Assembly: GCA_900107575.1 (NCBI GenBank)
Contig: FNQX01000027.1
Span: 1-50,738 of the forward strand
Direction: 5' to 3'
Length of the DNA stretch: 50,738 nt
Origin: Lachnospiraceae bacterium NK3A20
GTDB lineage: Bacteria; Bacillota; Clostridia; Lachnospirales; Lachnospiraceae
A program made the translations under genes and the position numbers. Shown piece after piece: positions 1 to 9,411 of this stretch (positions are counted from its first letter, which is position 1; every line of letters begins with the position of its first letter). Under the pieces are notes generated by a model. It saw nothing but the letters and a program-made list of their open reading frames with translations, searched no databases and was not told the origin of the DNA.

Positions 1-33
1 CTGGACAATATGAAGGATAAAGTTCTGGTGTAG
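1..33 (+). CDS. 3' end of an upstream gene (possibly codY), truncated by the window
   Basis: Reading from base 1 gives LDNMKDKVLV and a TAG stop at 31-33. A diverged copy of the same codons lies at 60-89 and encodes LDSMKDKVLV without a stop. Most differences between the copies are synonymous, which favours real coding origin. The short peptide is reminiscent of the ELENLK-type C-terminus of CodY, which can lie near rpsB in Clostridia, but ten residues cannot establish identity. The product is unknown from this window alone. Confidence 0.35.
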   Translation: MDNMKDKVLV

Positions 34-89
34 GTAGTGAATTGTCCAGTTCTTCAGAGCTGGATAGCATGAAAGATAAAGTCCTCGTT
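1..89. repeat. Imperfect direct repeat (1-30 and 60-89) with an internal inverted repeat
   Basis: The 30-base segments starting at 1 and at 60 are near copies, offset by 59 bases and therefore in different frames. In addition 1-9 (CTGGACAAT) is the exact reverse complement of 41-49 (ATTGTCCAG), so the end of the upstream gene could form a long-loop stem. No T-run follows, so it is not a standard terminator. Confidence 0.6.
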
Positions 90-95
90 TTGGGC

Positions 96-125
96 TTGCA
101 TCTTCACTTGCAGCTGTGGTATATT
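96..125 (+). promoter_or_regulatory. Candidate rpsB-tsf promoter
   Basis: TTGCAT at 96-101 and TATATT at 120-125 are separated by 18 bases, and a TGG triplet directly precedes the -10 box (extended -10). Predicted transcription start is near 132, giving a leader of about 170 bases before rpsB. Confidence 0.55.
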
Positions 126-133
126 TCTTCTCT

Positions 134-152
134 GTGTGAGAACATCTCACAC
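134..152 (+). promoter_or_regulatory. Perfect palindrome at the predicted 5' end of the rpsB transcript
   Basis: GTGTGAGA (134-141) and TCTCACAC (145-152) are exact reverse complements around a 3-base loop. It lies just downstream of the predicted -10 box, so it could be an operator or a 5'-end hairpin. A second small stem (ATCCC/GGGAT, about 204-217) lies further down the leader. Ribosomal protein leaders often carry autoregulatory structures, but I do not recognise a described S2 leader here. Confidence 0.45.
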
Positions 153-304
153 GAAGCTTTCGGACTATCATCATACACATATTCCCAGCAGGTGCCGGGT
201 TGATCCCATACGGGATTTGGCATGAGTCCTAGATGGCGGATTCGCATGGATTGCCGTCGATACTGCGAAAGGGATATGGAAGCGCAAACAAAAAGGAGAA
301 CAAA

Positions 305-1084
305 ATGAGCGTAGTATCAATGAAGGAACTGCTCGAAGCAGGCGTACATTTCGGTCATCAGACAAGACGTTGGAACCCCAAGATGGCTCCCTACATCTTC
401 ACTGAGAGAAACGGCATCCACATCATCGACCTGCAGAAGTCTGTCGTTAAGGTAGACGAGGCTTACAAGGCTGTATTCGAGATCGCGGAGCAGGGTGGCA
501 CCATCCTCTTCGTCGGCACGAAGAAGCAGGCGCAGGACGCTGTCAAGGATGCGGCTGAGCGCTGCGGCATGTACTATGTTAACCAGAGATGGCTCGGCGG
601 TATGTTGACCAACTTCAAGACCATCCAGTCCAGAATCGAGAGACTGGGCAAGATCAACGAGATGGAGCAGGACGGCACTTTCGATGTACTGCCCAAGAAG
701 GAAGTTGCAGGCCTCAAGAAGGAGCAGGAGAAGCTCCAGAAGAACATCGGCGGCATCAGCACCATGGAGCACATCCCCGATGCAATCTTCGTTGTAGATC
801 CCAAGAAGGAGAAGATCTGCGTCAATGAGGCACACGCTCTCGGCATCACTCTGATCGGTATCTGCGATACCAACTGCGATCCTGATGAGCTGGATTACCT
901 CATCCCCGGCAACGACGACGCAATCCGTGCGGTCAAGCTGCTGTGCGGCAAGATGGCAGACGCTGTCATCGAGGCGAAGCAGGGCGAGGAGAACACGGAC
1001 GTTGTGAACACGGCAGAGCAGGATGCTCTGGCAGCTGAGTCCGCAGCATCTGAGGCTGCACAGGCAGCAGAGGGCACCGTTTAA
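305..1084 (+). CDS. rpsB: 30S ribosomal protein S2
   Basis: S2 is a component of the small ribosomal subunit that is assembled late near the platform. The 259-residue product begins [18 protein letters not shown] and contains the family landmarks [11 protein letters not shown], a VGTKKQAQ segment and [11 protein letters not shown], at the usual bacterial length plus an Ala/Glu-rich C-terminal tail. The ATG at 305 is preceded by AAGGAG with good spacing; the reading frame is open back to 233 but those residues do not resemble S2. tsf follows 57 bases downstream, as is usual, so the two are probably co-transcribed from the promoter at 96-125. Confidence 0.97.
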   Translation: MSVVSMKELLEAGVHFGHQTRRWNPKMAPYIFTERNGIHIIDLQKSVVKVDEAYKAVFEIAEQGGTILFVGTKKQAQDAVKDAAERCGMYYVNQRWLGGMLTNFKTIQSRIERLGKINEMEQDGTFDVLPKKEVAGLKKEQEKLQKNIGGISTMEHIPDAIFVVDPKKEKICVNEAHALGITLIGICDTNCDPDELDYLIPGNDDAIRAVKLLCGKMADAVIEAKQGEENTDVVNTAEQDALAAESAASEAAQAAEGTV

Positions 1085-1141
1085 TCGCCCGCTTTTGACA
1101 ATGAGTTCACCGGCCGCGACAGCGGCAGATAGGAGTACAGC

Positions 1142-2077
1142 ATGGCAATTACAGCAGCTCAGGTAAAAGAGCTTAGAGAAATGACAGGCGCCGGCATCAT
1201 GGATTGCAAGAAGGCCCTGACCAAGACCAACGGCGACTTCGACGCAGCGATCGAAGAGCTCAGAAAGGTAGCTGGCGCAAAGGTTGAGAAGAAGGCTTCC
1301 CGCATCGCGGCAGAAGGCCTTTCCTACGCGGTTCAGTCCGAGGATGGCAGAACAGCAGCTGTCGTCGAGGTTAACTCCGAGACCGACTTCGTTGCTTCCA
1401 ACGAAAAGTTCAAGAACTTCGTATCCGGCGTAGCGCAGCAGGCACTTTCTTCCAACGCTACCTCCGTTGAGGAGATGAAGGCGGAGCAGTGGAACCAGAA
1501 TCCCGCGCAGACCGTTGACGAAGCTCTGACAGAGCTCATCGGTGTGATCTCCGAGAAGCTCTCCATCAGACGTTTCCAGAAGGTAACAACCGACGGCGTT
1601 GTTGCAACCTACGTACATGGCGGCGGCAGAATCGCAGTTATCGTTGACTGCGCGGCAACTGTTGTGAACGACGAGATTAAGGAAGCAGTCAGAAACGTAG
1701 CGATGCAGGTAGCGGCTCTCTCTCCGAAGTACGTTCGTCCGGAAGACATCGACCAGGCGACCAGAGATCACGAGCTCGCAATCCTCGTTGAGCAGGCGAA
1801 GAACGATCCCAAGAACGCGAACAAGCCTGAAAACATCCTCGAGAAGATGGTAACAGGCCGTCTGAACAAGGAGTTCAAGGAAGTTTGCCTGGAGGATCAG
1901 GTTTACGTAAAGGCTGAGGATGGCAAGCAGTCCGTGAAGGATTACCTGAACCAGGTCGGCAAGAAGAACGGCACAGAGTTGAAGATCAACAGATTCGTCC
2001 GTTTCGAAACCGGCGAGGGCATGGAGCACAGAGAAGAGAACTTCGCGAAGGAAGTTATGGATCAGATCCAGAAGTAA
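1142..2077 (+). CDS. tsf: Elongation factor Ts
   Basis: EF-Ts is the guanine-nucleotide exchange factor that recycles EF-Tu during translation elongation. The 311-residue product starts MAITAAQVKELREMTGAGIMDCKKAL, containing the conserved TGAGxMDCKKAL motif of the N-terminal UBA-like domain, and a TDFVASNEKF segment that contacts EF-Tu. Length and order match clostridial EF-Ts. The ATG at 1142 has an AGGAG site about 7 bases upstream. It is the second gene of the rpsB-tsf unit and is followed by a terminator. In many Firmicutes pyrH would come next; here it is 19.6 kb away. Confidence 0.97.
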   Translation: MAITAAQVKELREMTGAGIMDCKKALTKTNGDFDAAIEELRKVAGAKVEKKASRIAAEGLSYAVQSEDGRTAAVVEVNSETDFVASNEKFKNFVSGVAQQALSSNATSVEEMKAEQWNQNPAQTVDEALTELIGVISEKLSIRRFQKVTTDGVVATYVHGGGRIAVIVDCAATVVNDEIKEAVRNVAMQVAALSPKYVRPEDIDQATRDHELAILVEQAKNDPKNANKPENILEKMVTGRLNKEFKEVCLEDQVYVKAEDGKQSVKDYLNQVGKKNGTELKINRFVRFETGEGMEHREENFAKEVMDQIQK

Positions 2078-2114
2078 TTCTCTCAGTTCAATGACGACTA
2101 TCTTCTGATACATT

Positions 2115-2147
2115 ACGGATCGGCGCCGCACAGCGTCGGTCCGTTTT
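2115..2147 (+). terminator. Intrinsic terminator of rpsB-tsf
   Basis: A 12-bp stem (2115-2126 with 2133-2144, two G-U pairs), a 6-base loop and a TTTT run at 2144-2147 lie 38 bases after the tsf stop. Confidence 0.8.
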
Positions 2148-2173
2148 CATTATGGTAAAACCGCTCTGTTATT

Positions 2174-2193
2174 TTGTTTGCCAAGACAAACAA
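2174..2193. promoter_or_regulatory. Palindrome upstream of mecA
   Basis: TTGTTTG (2174-2180) and CAAACAA (2187-2193) form a perfect 7-base inverted repeat around 6 bases in the AT-rich gap before mecA. It could be an operator. No clear -35/-10 pair was found, although TACAAT lies at about 2233. Confidence 0.3.
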
Positions 2194-2299
2194 TTCTGTA
2201 AATCTGCCACTGGGTTAACTTGACGCTATAGTGTACAATATAGTCACAGAATATCAACATATACAGACATCACACACCATCACCACAGACAGGAGTCGA

Positions 2300-2974
2300 A
2301 TGTTTTTCAAGAGAATAAATGACAACACCATCAACTGCATTATCACGCCGGAGGATCTCTCGGAGCGCGGCATCCATCTCGAAGATCTCTTTGAGAGGAA
2401 ACAGGAGGCCATGAACTATCTCCGCAGTGTCATCCTGCAGGCGGCAAGCGAGGAGAATTTCTCCCTCGAGGGCGACTATACATCCATGCGGATTTCCGTG
2501 CTGCCGGATCATTCCATCAGCCTCACGCTGACGGAGGGTGCGCCTGCCATGATGCAGGGACAGGCGGGGAAGCCGGGTGCCGGAGGCTTTTCGCAGGGGA
2601 AAACAGGACAGGCGCCCGCTGCCACGAAGGCAGGAAACGGGAGCGATGACAAGCCGGAGGAGAAGAAACGCCAGGCAGAGTATGCCTATGTTTTCTATTC
2701 CATGAACGATGTCATCGAAGGCTGCCGCAACATAGCGGCGGCTGACTGCTACACGTCATCCCTGTACGAGGACAGAAAGATCGGTGAATTCTACCTGATC
2801 CTGAAGCGCAAAGGCGAAGATCAGGATGCAGAGTTCGAGAAGATTGTCCTTTCCATGAACGAATTCGGCGATGCCCTTGACGAGGGGCCGGAATATCTCG
2901 CATATATTAAGGAGCACAGAGCATGTCTTCTCAAAGGCAACGCGGCACAGCAGCTGGCGGCTATATCAGACTGA
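2300..2974 (+). CDS. mecA: Adaptor protein MecA family
   Basis: MecA-type adaptors deliver substrates to the ClpC-ClpP protease in Firmicutes, in competence control and general proteolysis. The 224-residue product starts MFFKRINDNTINCIITPEDL and continues with an ERGIHLEDL segment, matching the N-terminal substrate-binding domain. A Gly/Lys-rich linker (about residues 85-130) separates it from a C-terminal ClpC-binding-like domain (YVFYSMNDVIEGCRNI near residue 135). The ATG at 2300 has AGGAG at 2291-2295; the frame is open upstream to 2231 without an SD. The last 52 bases overlap the downstream pseudouridine synthase gene in another frame, so the two are likely translated from one message. 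Confidence 0.85.
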   Translation: MFFKRINDNTINCIITPEDLSERGIHLEDLFERKQEAMNYLRSVILQAASEENFSLEGDYTSMRISVLPDHSISLTLTEGAPAMMQGQAGKPGAGGFSQGKTGQAPAATKAGNGSDDKPEEKKRQAEYAYVFYSMNDVIEGCRNIAAADCYTSSLYEDRKIGEFYLILKRKGEDQDAEFEKIVLSMNEFGDALDEGPEYLAYIKEHRACLLKGNAAQQLAAISD

Positions 2975-3675
2975 ATAAATATCTCGCCGGTGCCGGGATC
3001 TGCTCCCGCCGTGAGGCGGACCGCCTCATGGAAGAGGGGCAGGTCACCGTTGACGACGTGCCGGCAGAGCCCGGCATGATGGTCACGGGCCGCGAGAAGA
3101 TCAAGGTCGGCGATAGGATTGTCCGGGGTACGGACCGGAAGGTTGTTGTAGCCTTCTACAAGCCGGTCGGCGTGACCACGACGGCGCACGATCCGCACGC
3201 CGCGGTGACACTGGATGAGGTGTTCAAATATCCCTTTCGCCTCACCTATGCGGGGAGGCTTGACCGTGACAGCGAAGGTCTCCTTCTCATGACCAATGAC
3301 GGCGACCTCATCGAGGCCATGATGCGCGGCGCGAACGGACATGAGAAAGAGTACGTTGTGCGCACCCGCTCCAGGATTTCGGATGAACAGCTCCACAGGA
3401 TGGAGAAGGGAATCTGGCTCAAGGATCTCGAGGCGAAGACAAGGCCGTGCCGGATCGACCGCCTCGGGGAGTACACCTTCCGCATTATCCTGACACAGGG
3501 ATTGAACCGTCAGATCCGCCGCATGTGCAGAGCGGTCGGCGCAGACATCAAGTCCCTCAAGCGCGTCCGCGTCCTGAACGTGACCCTCAAGGGGTTGAAA
3601 CCCGGGATGCAGCGGGAGATCACAGGCGATGAGCTCCAGGGCCTCTACCAGGCCGCAGGGCTGCAGCAGCATTGA
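2923..3675 (+). CDS. rluF: 23S rRNA pseudouridine synthase, RsuA/RluB/RluF family
   Basis: This enzyme isomerises a specific uridine in rRNA to pseudouridine. The 250-residue protein has an N-terminal S4 RNA-binding domain (IRLNKYLAGAGICSRREADRL, about residues 15-60) and the catalytic domain with GRLDRDSEGLLL, where Asp114 of GRLD is the expected catalytic residue. GLNRQIRRMC near residue 190 is typical of the RluF/RluB branch; assignment to RluF rather than RluB or RsuA is by resemblance only. The start at 2923 has AAGGAG about 8 bases upstream, inside the end of mecA. The 52-base overlap suggests translational coupling. Confidence 0.85.
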   Translation: MSSQRQRGTAAGGYIRLNKYLAGAGICSRREADRLMEEGQVTVDDVPAEPGMMVTGREKIKVGDRIVRGTDRKVVVAFYKPVGVTTTAHDPHAAVTLDEVFKYPFRLTYAGRLDRDSEGLLLMTNDGDLIEAMMRGANGHEKEYVVRTRSRISDEQLHRMEKGIWLKDLEAKTRPCRIDRLGEYTFRIILTQGLNRQIRRMCRAVGADIKSLKRVRVLNVTLKGLKPGMQREITGDELQGLYQAAGLQQH

Positions 3676-3687
3676 GAGCGCGAATAA

Positions 3688-5844
<2,157 letters not shown>

Positions 5845-5945
5845 AGAAATCCGCACGAGAAGATCCTGCATAGCAAATGGCGGTCTGTCGGTGCAAAGTA
5901 TTCGAGATCTGAGAAGAAAGACAGCAGGAAGGAGAGAAATAACCC

Positions 5946-6863
5946 ATGCCGATTAATATCCAGAATGATCTTCCGGTGAAAGAGACACTGGAAAAAGAGA
6001 ATCTCTTCGTCTATGACGAGAAGAGGGCGGACAGCCAGAACATCCGTCCGCTGCAAATCTGTATCCTGAACCTGATGCCGAAGAAGGAGGACACGGAGCT
6101 GCAGCTCTTGCGTATGCTCTCGAACACGCCGATCCAGCTCGATATCACCTTCATGCGCATGAGCACGCACCAGTCAGTGCACACCTCTGCCAACCATCTG
6201 CACAAGTTCTACTATACCTTTGATGATCTGAAGGAGCGCAGGTTTGATGGCATGATCATCACGGGAGCGCCCGTGGAGAAACTTCCCTATCAGGAGGTGG
6301 ATTACTGGGAGGAGCTCTGCCGGATTTTTGATTGGAGCAGGACGCACGTCTGGAGTACCTTCCACATCTGCTGGGGCGCGCAGGCGGGCGTCTACTATCA
6401 CTATGGCCTGGACAAGGTGATGCTGCCAGAGAAGCTGTGCGGCGTCTACATGCACAAGGTGTTCCATAGGAGGAATCCGCTGGTACGGGGCTTCGATGAC
6501 TATTTCCTCATCCCGCACAGCAGGTACACAGAGGTGCCCGCAGCCACGCTGCACGCCTGCAAAGAACTGGATATCCTCGCGGAATCCGAGAAGGCGGGAG
6601 TGCTCCTCTGCGCGAGCTGCGATCTCAGGAAAGTCTTTATTTTCGGGCACGGAGAATACGACCGCTACACGCTGCGCGATGAATATGAGCGCGATGAGAG
6701 AGAGGGACTGCACCCCTCGCTGCCGCAGAACTACTACCCGGACGATGATCCCACGAAGGAACCGCTCCTTCAGTGGCGCTCTTCCAGTCAGGCCCTCTAT
6801 TCCAACTGGATCAACTATGCGGTGTACCAGAACACGCCTTACGACATCAACGAGATCTGTTAG
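5946..6863 (+). CDS. metA: Homoserine O-acetyltransferase (MetA family)
   Basis: The enzyme activates homoserine at the first committed step of methionine biosynthesis. The 305-residue product starts MPINIQNDLPVKETLEKENL and has the family catalytic set: Cys142 in HICWGAQAG, and His235 and Glu237 in GHGEYD. Residue 111 (ITGAPVE) is Glu. In this family Glu111 is associated with acetyl-CoA use and Gly111 with succinyl-CoA, so I call the acetyl form; that is inference from one residue. The SD GGAGAG precedes the start by about 10 bases. The 101-base gap from ligA holds no recognisable SAM riboswitch. An extended intergenic region follows. Confidence 0.93.
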   Translation: MPINIQNDLPVKETLEKENLFVYDEKRADSQNIRPLQICILNLMPKKEDTELQLLRMLSNTPIQLDITFMRMSTHQSVHTSANHLHKFYYTFDDLKERRFDGMIITGAPVEKLPYQEVDYWEELCRIFDWSRTHVWSTFHICWGAQAGVYYHYGLDKVMLPEKLCGVYMHKVFHRRNPLVRGFDDYFLIPHSRYTEVPAATLHACKELDILAESEKAGVLLCASCDLRKVFIFGHGEYDRYTLRDEYERDEREGLHPSLPQNYYPDDDPTKEPLLQWRSSSQALYSNWINYAVYQNTPYDINEIC

Positions 6864-6952
6864 TTTGGAAGGGACGCATCAGCGTCAATCCCGAACTTGC
6901 AACTGGCAAAACTACCAAAAGTGATGTCCTTAATTTGTGCAAATTCACATTT

Positions 6953-7112
6953 TGTTGAAAACAAATTCATATTTTATTCATAAATGAGGCTTAGTATTAC
7001 AACTGTTCCAAGGGAGCAGACCTCATGCAGGAGGAAAGCCCGGAACATGCTATTACTAACTTTTTCATAACGAGAGCTGCTAACCCTCCCCCCCTAAAAT
7101 AATAGCAGCTCA
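6953..7112 (+). ncRNA. Candidate structured RNA or leader upstream of the diguanylate cyclase
   Basis: Between metA and the GGDEF gene lies an AT-rich promoter-like stretch followed by nested complementary segments: TTAGTA (6991-6996) with TACTAA (7054-7059), TGTTCC (7004-7009) with GGAACA (7042-7047), GGG (7012-7014) with CCC (7039-7041), and an inner CCTC/GAGG hairpin (7021-7034). ATGAGG (6984-6989) can instead pair with CCTCAT (7021-7026), giving two exclusive folds. A further 9-bp stem GAGCTGCTA/TAGCAGCTC encloses a C-rich loop (about 7074-7112). A strong terminator follows at 7126. A promoter could be TTGTTG at about 6953-6958 with TATTCA 17 bases on. It matches no riboswitch consensus I can recall, including c-di-GMP-I and -II. 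It may equally be a short stand-alone RNA. Confidence 0.4.
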
Positions 7113-7125
7113 CCCCTGAAAGATG

Positions 7126-7154
7126 GACCCGGCAGTTTCTGTCGGGTCTTTTTT
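7126..7154 (+). terminator. Strong intrinsic terminator ahead of the diguanylate cyclase gene
   Basis: GACCCGGCAG (7126-7135) pairs with CTGTCGGGTC (7139-7148) around a TTT loop, followed by six T. It sits 260 bases after metA and about 90 bases before the GGDEF start, so it ends either the metA message or the intervening RNA, and could act as an attenuator. Confidence 0.88.
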
Positions 7155-7243
7155 CGGCGTATCTTTTGTGACGGAAATAGTCTATTATAAAGATAGGCCC
7201 TGCTTTCGTAATTTCGGCTGCCGGGATGATCGGGGGACCCGAG

Positions 7244-8395
7244 ATGGAGAAGACCTCTCTCATTTTCTGCGAACTGAATATCTTCTGCATCCTCATTCTG
7301 GTGATGCTCCTGCGCAGGGTATTATCCAGCAGCAACAAGAGCGGACGGAACAGGATCAGCGTCGTGATGCTGCTCATGCACATGTGTGTCTACATCACCA
7401 ACACGCTCGGCGAAGTCTTCACCGTCGACATCGTCGGTGCGGAAATCGCGGTGCTCCTTTCTCAGGCCTTCTACATTTCCCTGTGCCTTGCCACCTGCTC
7501 CTGGGCCGTCTATCTGTTCTACTGTCAGGATCCCGACTGGACCTGGACAAGGCGCGGTCAATTCATCCTGACTTCTCCCTTCCTCATTGTTATCATCTGC
7601 AATCTGCTGACGCCATGGCTCCACCTGTTCTACTGGGCAGAGGGTGACCGGGTGAATTTCTCGCGTGACTGGATTCACATCGTTCTGTTGTTCGGTGTGC
7701 AGTTCATCTACGCGGGCATTGCTCTCTGGCGGAATCAAATGGAGAGTGACTACGTGCAGCGAAGGCTTATCCGGGTCGTCGCAATCTATCCGGTCTTTCC
7801 TGCTATTTTAGCTCTGGTCAGCCTCTTTATCCGGGGCCTCCCATCCATCAGCATCGCCAATCTGGTCGCGATTCTCGAAATCTATCTGAGCCGCCAGGAA
7901 CTGCAGGTCTCCATTGATCCCCTCACGAAAGTCAACAACCGCACGCACCTTGCGGACTACATTTCCCGGAAAATAGCAGAGCACGAGGACGGTCTGTATC
8001 TCATGGTGCTGGACCTCGATGATTTCAAACTGATTAATGACCGGTACGGACATCTGGAAGGGGACCGCGCACTCGCCTATGTGGCGGCGGTGTTGAGGTC
8101 GGCGTGCTCTGTCATGCCGGGGCGGCCGTTCATCGCCAGGTACGGCGGTGATGAATTCATTATCGTCGCGGACGGCATCGAAGAGGTGCAGATCGAAAGA
8201 CTGCGGAGTAACATTGAGCACCGTGTGTCGGTGTACCCCGGAACAGAGCATGGCCTGTCGGTCTCCATCGGGTTACAGAGATTCGATCATTCCATCCGGG
8301 ATCAGAAACATTTCATCTCTCTGGCGGATGAGAAGATGTATACGGAGAAACAGGCGAAAAAGAGCACCAGGCGCACACAGAAAGCGGAAAGCTGA
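7244..8395 (+). CDS. Membrane-anchored diguanylate cyclase (GGDEF)
   Basis: GGDEF proteins make cyclic di-GMP from two GTP. The 383-residue product has a hydrophobic N-terminal half with about six or seven membrane segments (residues ~5-215) and a C-terminal GGDEF domain starting near DPLTKVNNR, with the intact motif GGDEF at 301-305 and the substrate-binding DLDDFKLIND segment. The inhibitory I-site is absent: the RxxD positions upstream of GGDEF read P and P (MPGRPFIARY), so product feedback by that route is not expected. The start at 7244 has GGGGGA about 6 bases upstream; an ATG at 7226 is possible. It is followed after 19 bases by the epimerase gene. Confidence 0.85.
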   Translation: MEKTSLIFCELNIFCILILVMLLRRVLSSSNKSGRNRISVVMLLMHMCVYITNTLGEVFTVDIVGAEIAVLLSQAFYISLCLATCSWAVYLFYCQDPDWTWTRRGQFILTSPFLIVIICNLLTPWLHLFYWAEGDRVNFSRDWIHIVLLFGVQFIYAGIALWRNQMESDYVQRRLIRVVAIYPVFPAILALVSLFIRGLPSISIANLVAILEIYLSRQELQVSIDPLTKVNNRTHLADYISRKIAEHEDGLYLMVLDLDDFKLINDRYGHLEGDRALAYVAAVLRSACSVMPGRPFIARYGGDEFIIVADGIEEVQIERLRSNIEHRVSVYPGTEHGLSVSIGLQRFDHSIRDQKHFISLADEKMYTEKQAKKSTRRTQKAES

Positions 8396-8414
8396 GGAAC
8401 AGGAAAGGATAGCT

Positions 8415-9287
8415 ATGGAATACACGATTAAGAATGAGCACATGCAGGCAACCATCACTGATGCGGGAGCGCAGCTGATCTCCCTTCAAAAGGACGGCAC
8501 GGAATACCTCTGGCAGGGAGACCCAGCGTTCTGGAAGGAGCACGCGCCGATCCTGTTCCCCTTTGAGGGGAGACTCTACAATGAGCAGTACACCGTGCAC
8601 GGCAGGCCCTACAGCATGCAGATCCATGGCTTTGCCAAAAAGAGCACGTTCTACCTCGTCGACAAGTCGGAGGAGAGCGTGACGTTTGGCCTCTCGGACA
8701 ACGACGAGACGCTGAAGATCTACCCGTTCCACTTCGATTTCCAGGCGACCTATACCCTGACGGACAACCTGCTGCAGATCGGCTTCCAGGTTCTGAATCT
8801 CTCGGAGGAAACCATGTACTTCGGCCTGGGCGGACACCCCGGCTTCAACGTGCCGCTGGAGGAGGGCACCACATTCGAGGACTGGTATCTGGAGTTCTCA
8901 GAGAAATGTCAGCCGGACCAGGTGGTGCTGACAGATCATGTCCTGGTGTCCGAACAGCTGCGCCGCTACGCTCTGGAGGATGACACGAAGCTGCCGCTGC
9001 ACCATGACCTTTTCGATCACGATGCCATCGTACTCACGAATATCCCGGATACGGTGACCTTGAAATCCGACAAGTCGGACAGGAGCGTCACCGTGATCTA
9101 TCCGCAGATGCCATATCTTGGTCTCTGGCACGCGGTGAAGACAACCGCGCCCTACCTTGCCATCGAGCCGTGGGTCAGCATACCGGCGAGAGAAGGGGTA
9201 GTGGAGGAATTCTCTTCCAGGGGAGATCTGGTGCGCCTGGAACCCTCTGATACCTACGAGAATGTGTGGGGGATTGCGCTCAATTAA
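8415..9287 (+). CDS. Aldose 1-epimerase family protein (LacX/GalM-like)
   Basis: Members of this family interconvert the alpha and beta anomers of aldoses, or bind phosphosugars. The 290-residue product starts MEYTIKNEHMQATITDAGAQL and shows the family pattern: an early substrate-binding segment VHGRPYSMQIHGFAKK and the FGLGGHPGFNVP motif whose His is a probable catalytic residue. Resemblance is closest to LacX-type members. The start at 8415 has AGGAAAGGA upstream. It lies 19 bases after the diguanylate cyclase, so co-transcription is likely, though a functional link is not evident. The DtxR promoter begins 9 bases after its stop. Confidence 0.8.
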   Translation: MEYTIKNEHMQATITDAGAQLISLQKDGTEYLWQGDPAFWKEHAPILFPFEGRLYNEQYTVHGRPYSMQIHGFAKKSTFYLVDKSEESVTFGLSDNDETLKIYPFHFDFQATYTLTDNLLQIGFQVLNLSEETMYFGLGGHPGFNVPLEEGTTFEDWYLEFSEKCQPDQVVLTDHVLVSEQLRRYALEDDTKLPLHHDLFDHDAIVLTNIPDTVTLKSDKSDRSVTVIYPQMPYLGLWHAVKTTAPYLAIEPWVSIPAREGVVEEFSSRGDLVRLEPSDTYENVWGIALN

Positions 9288-9295
9288 ATTGCCTC

Positions 9296-9324
9296 TTGAT
9301 TCCGGTGATGGGTTAGCATATACT
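9296..9324 (+). promoter_or_regulatory. Promoter of the DtxR-family regulator
   Basis: TTGATT (9296-9301), 17 bases, then TATACT (9319-9324). Predicted start of transcription is near 9331. Confidence 0.65.
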
Positions 9325-9345
9325 AATTTTGCTTGTTAGTACAAG
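9313..9345. promoter_or_regulatory. Operator-like palindromes over the dtxR promoter
   Basis: TTAGCATATACTAA (9313-9326) is a palindrome with a single mismatched pair and covers the -10 box. A second imperfect palindrome, CTTGTTAGTACAAG, lies at 9332-9345, and ACTAA/TTAGT (9322-9326 with 9336-9340) links the two. TTAG...CTAA half sites are typical of DtxR-family boxes, so autoregulation by the downstream gene is a reasonable inference. Confidence 0.55.
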
Positions 9346-9411
9346 TTAATGAAATACACTGCGGTGATATAGACCGCACAAAACCTGGAACTACAAGAGA
9401 GGAAAGATCAG

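Noticed and set aside
317-2131. 604-codon minus-strand open frame across rpsB and tsf
   Set aside because: It is the antisense of two certain ribosomal/translation genes, with Leu/Val/Asp-rich content typical of shadow frames in GC-rich DNA.
5845-5945. SAM riboswitch or T-box before metA
   Set aside because: The gap is only 101 bases and has neither the S-box GAGGGA core nor a T-box sequence.
6991-7059. SRP RNA or RNase P RNA in the metA-GGDEF gap (GAGGAAAG-like segment)
   Set aside because: The GAGGAAAGCCC string recalls conserved RNase P or SRP cores, but the surrounding conserved helices are missing and the strand order is wrong.
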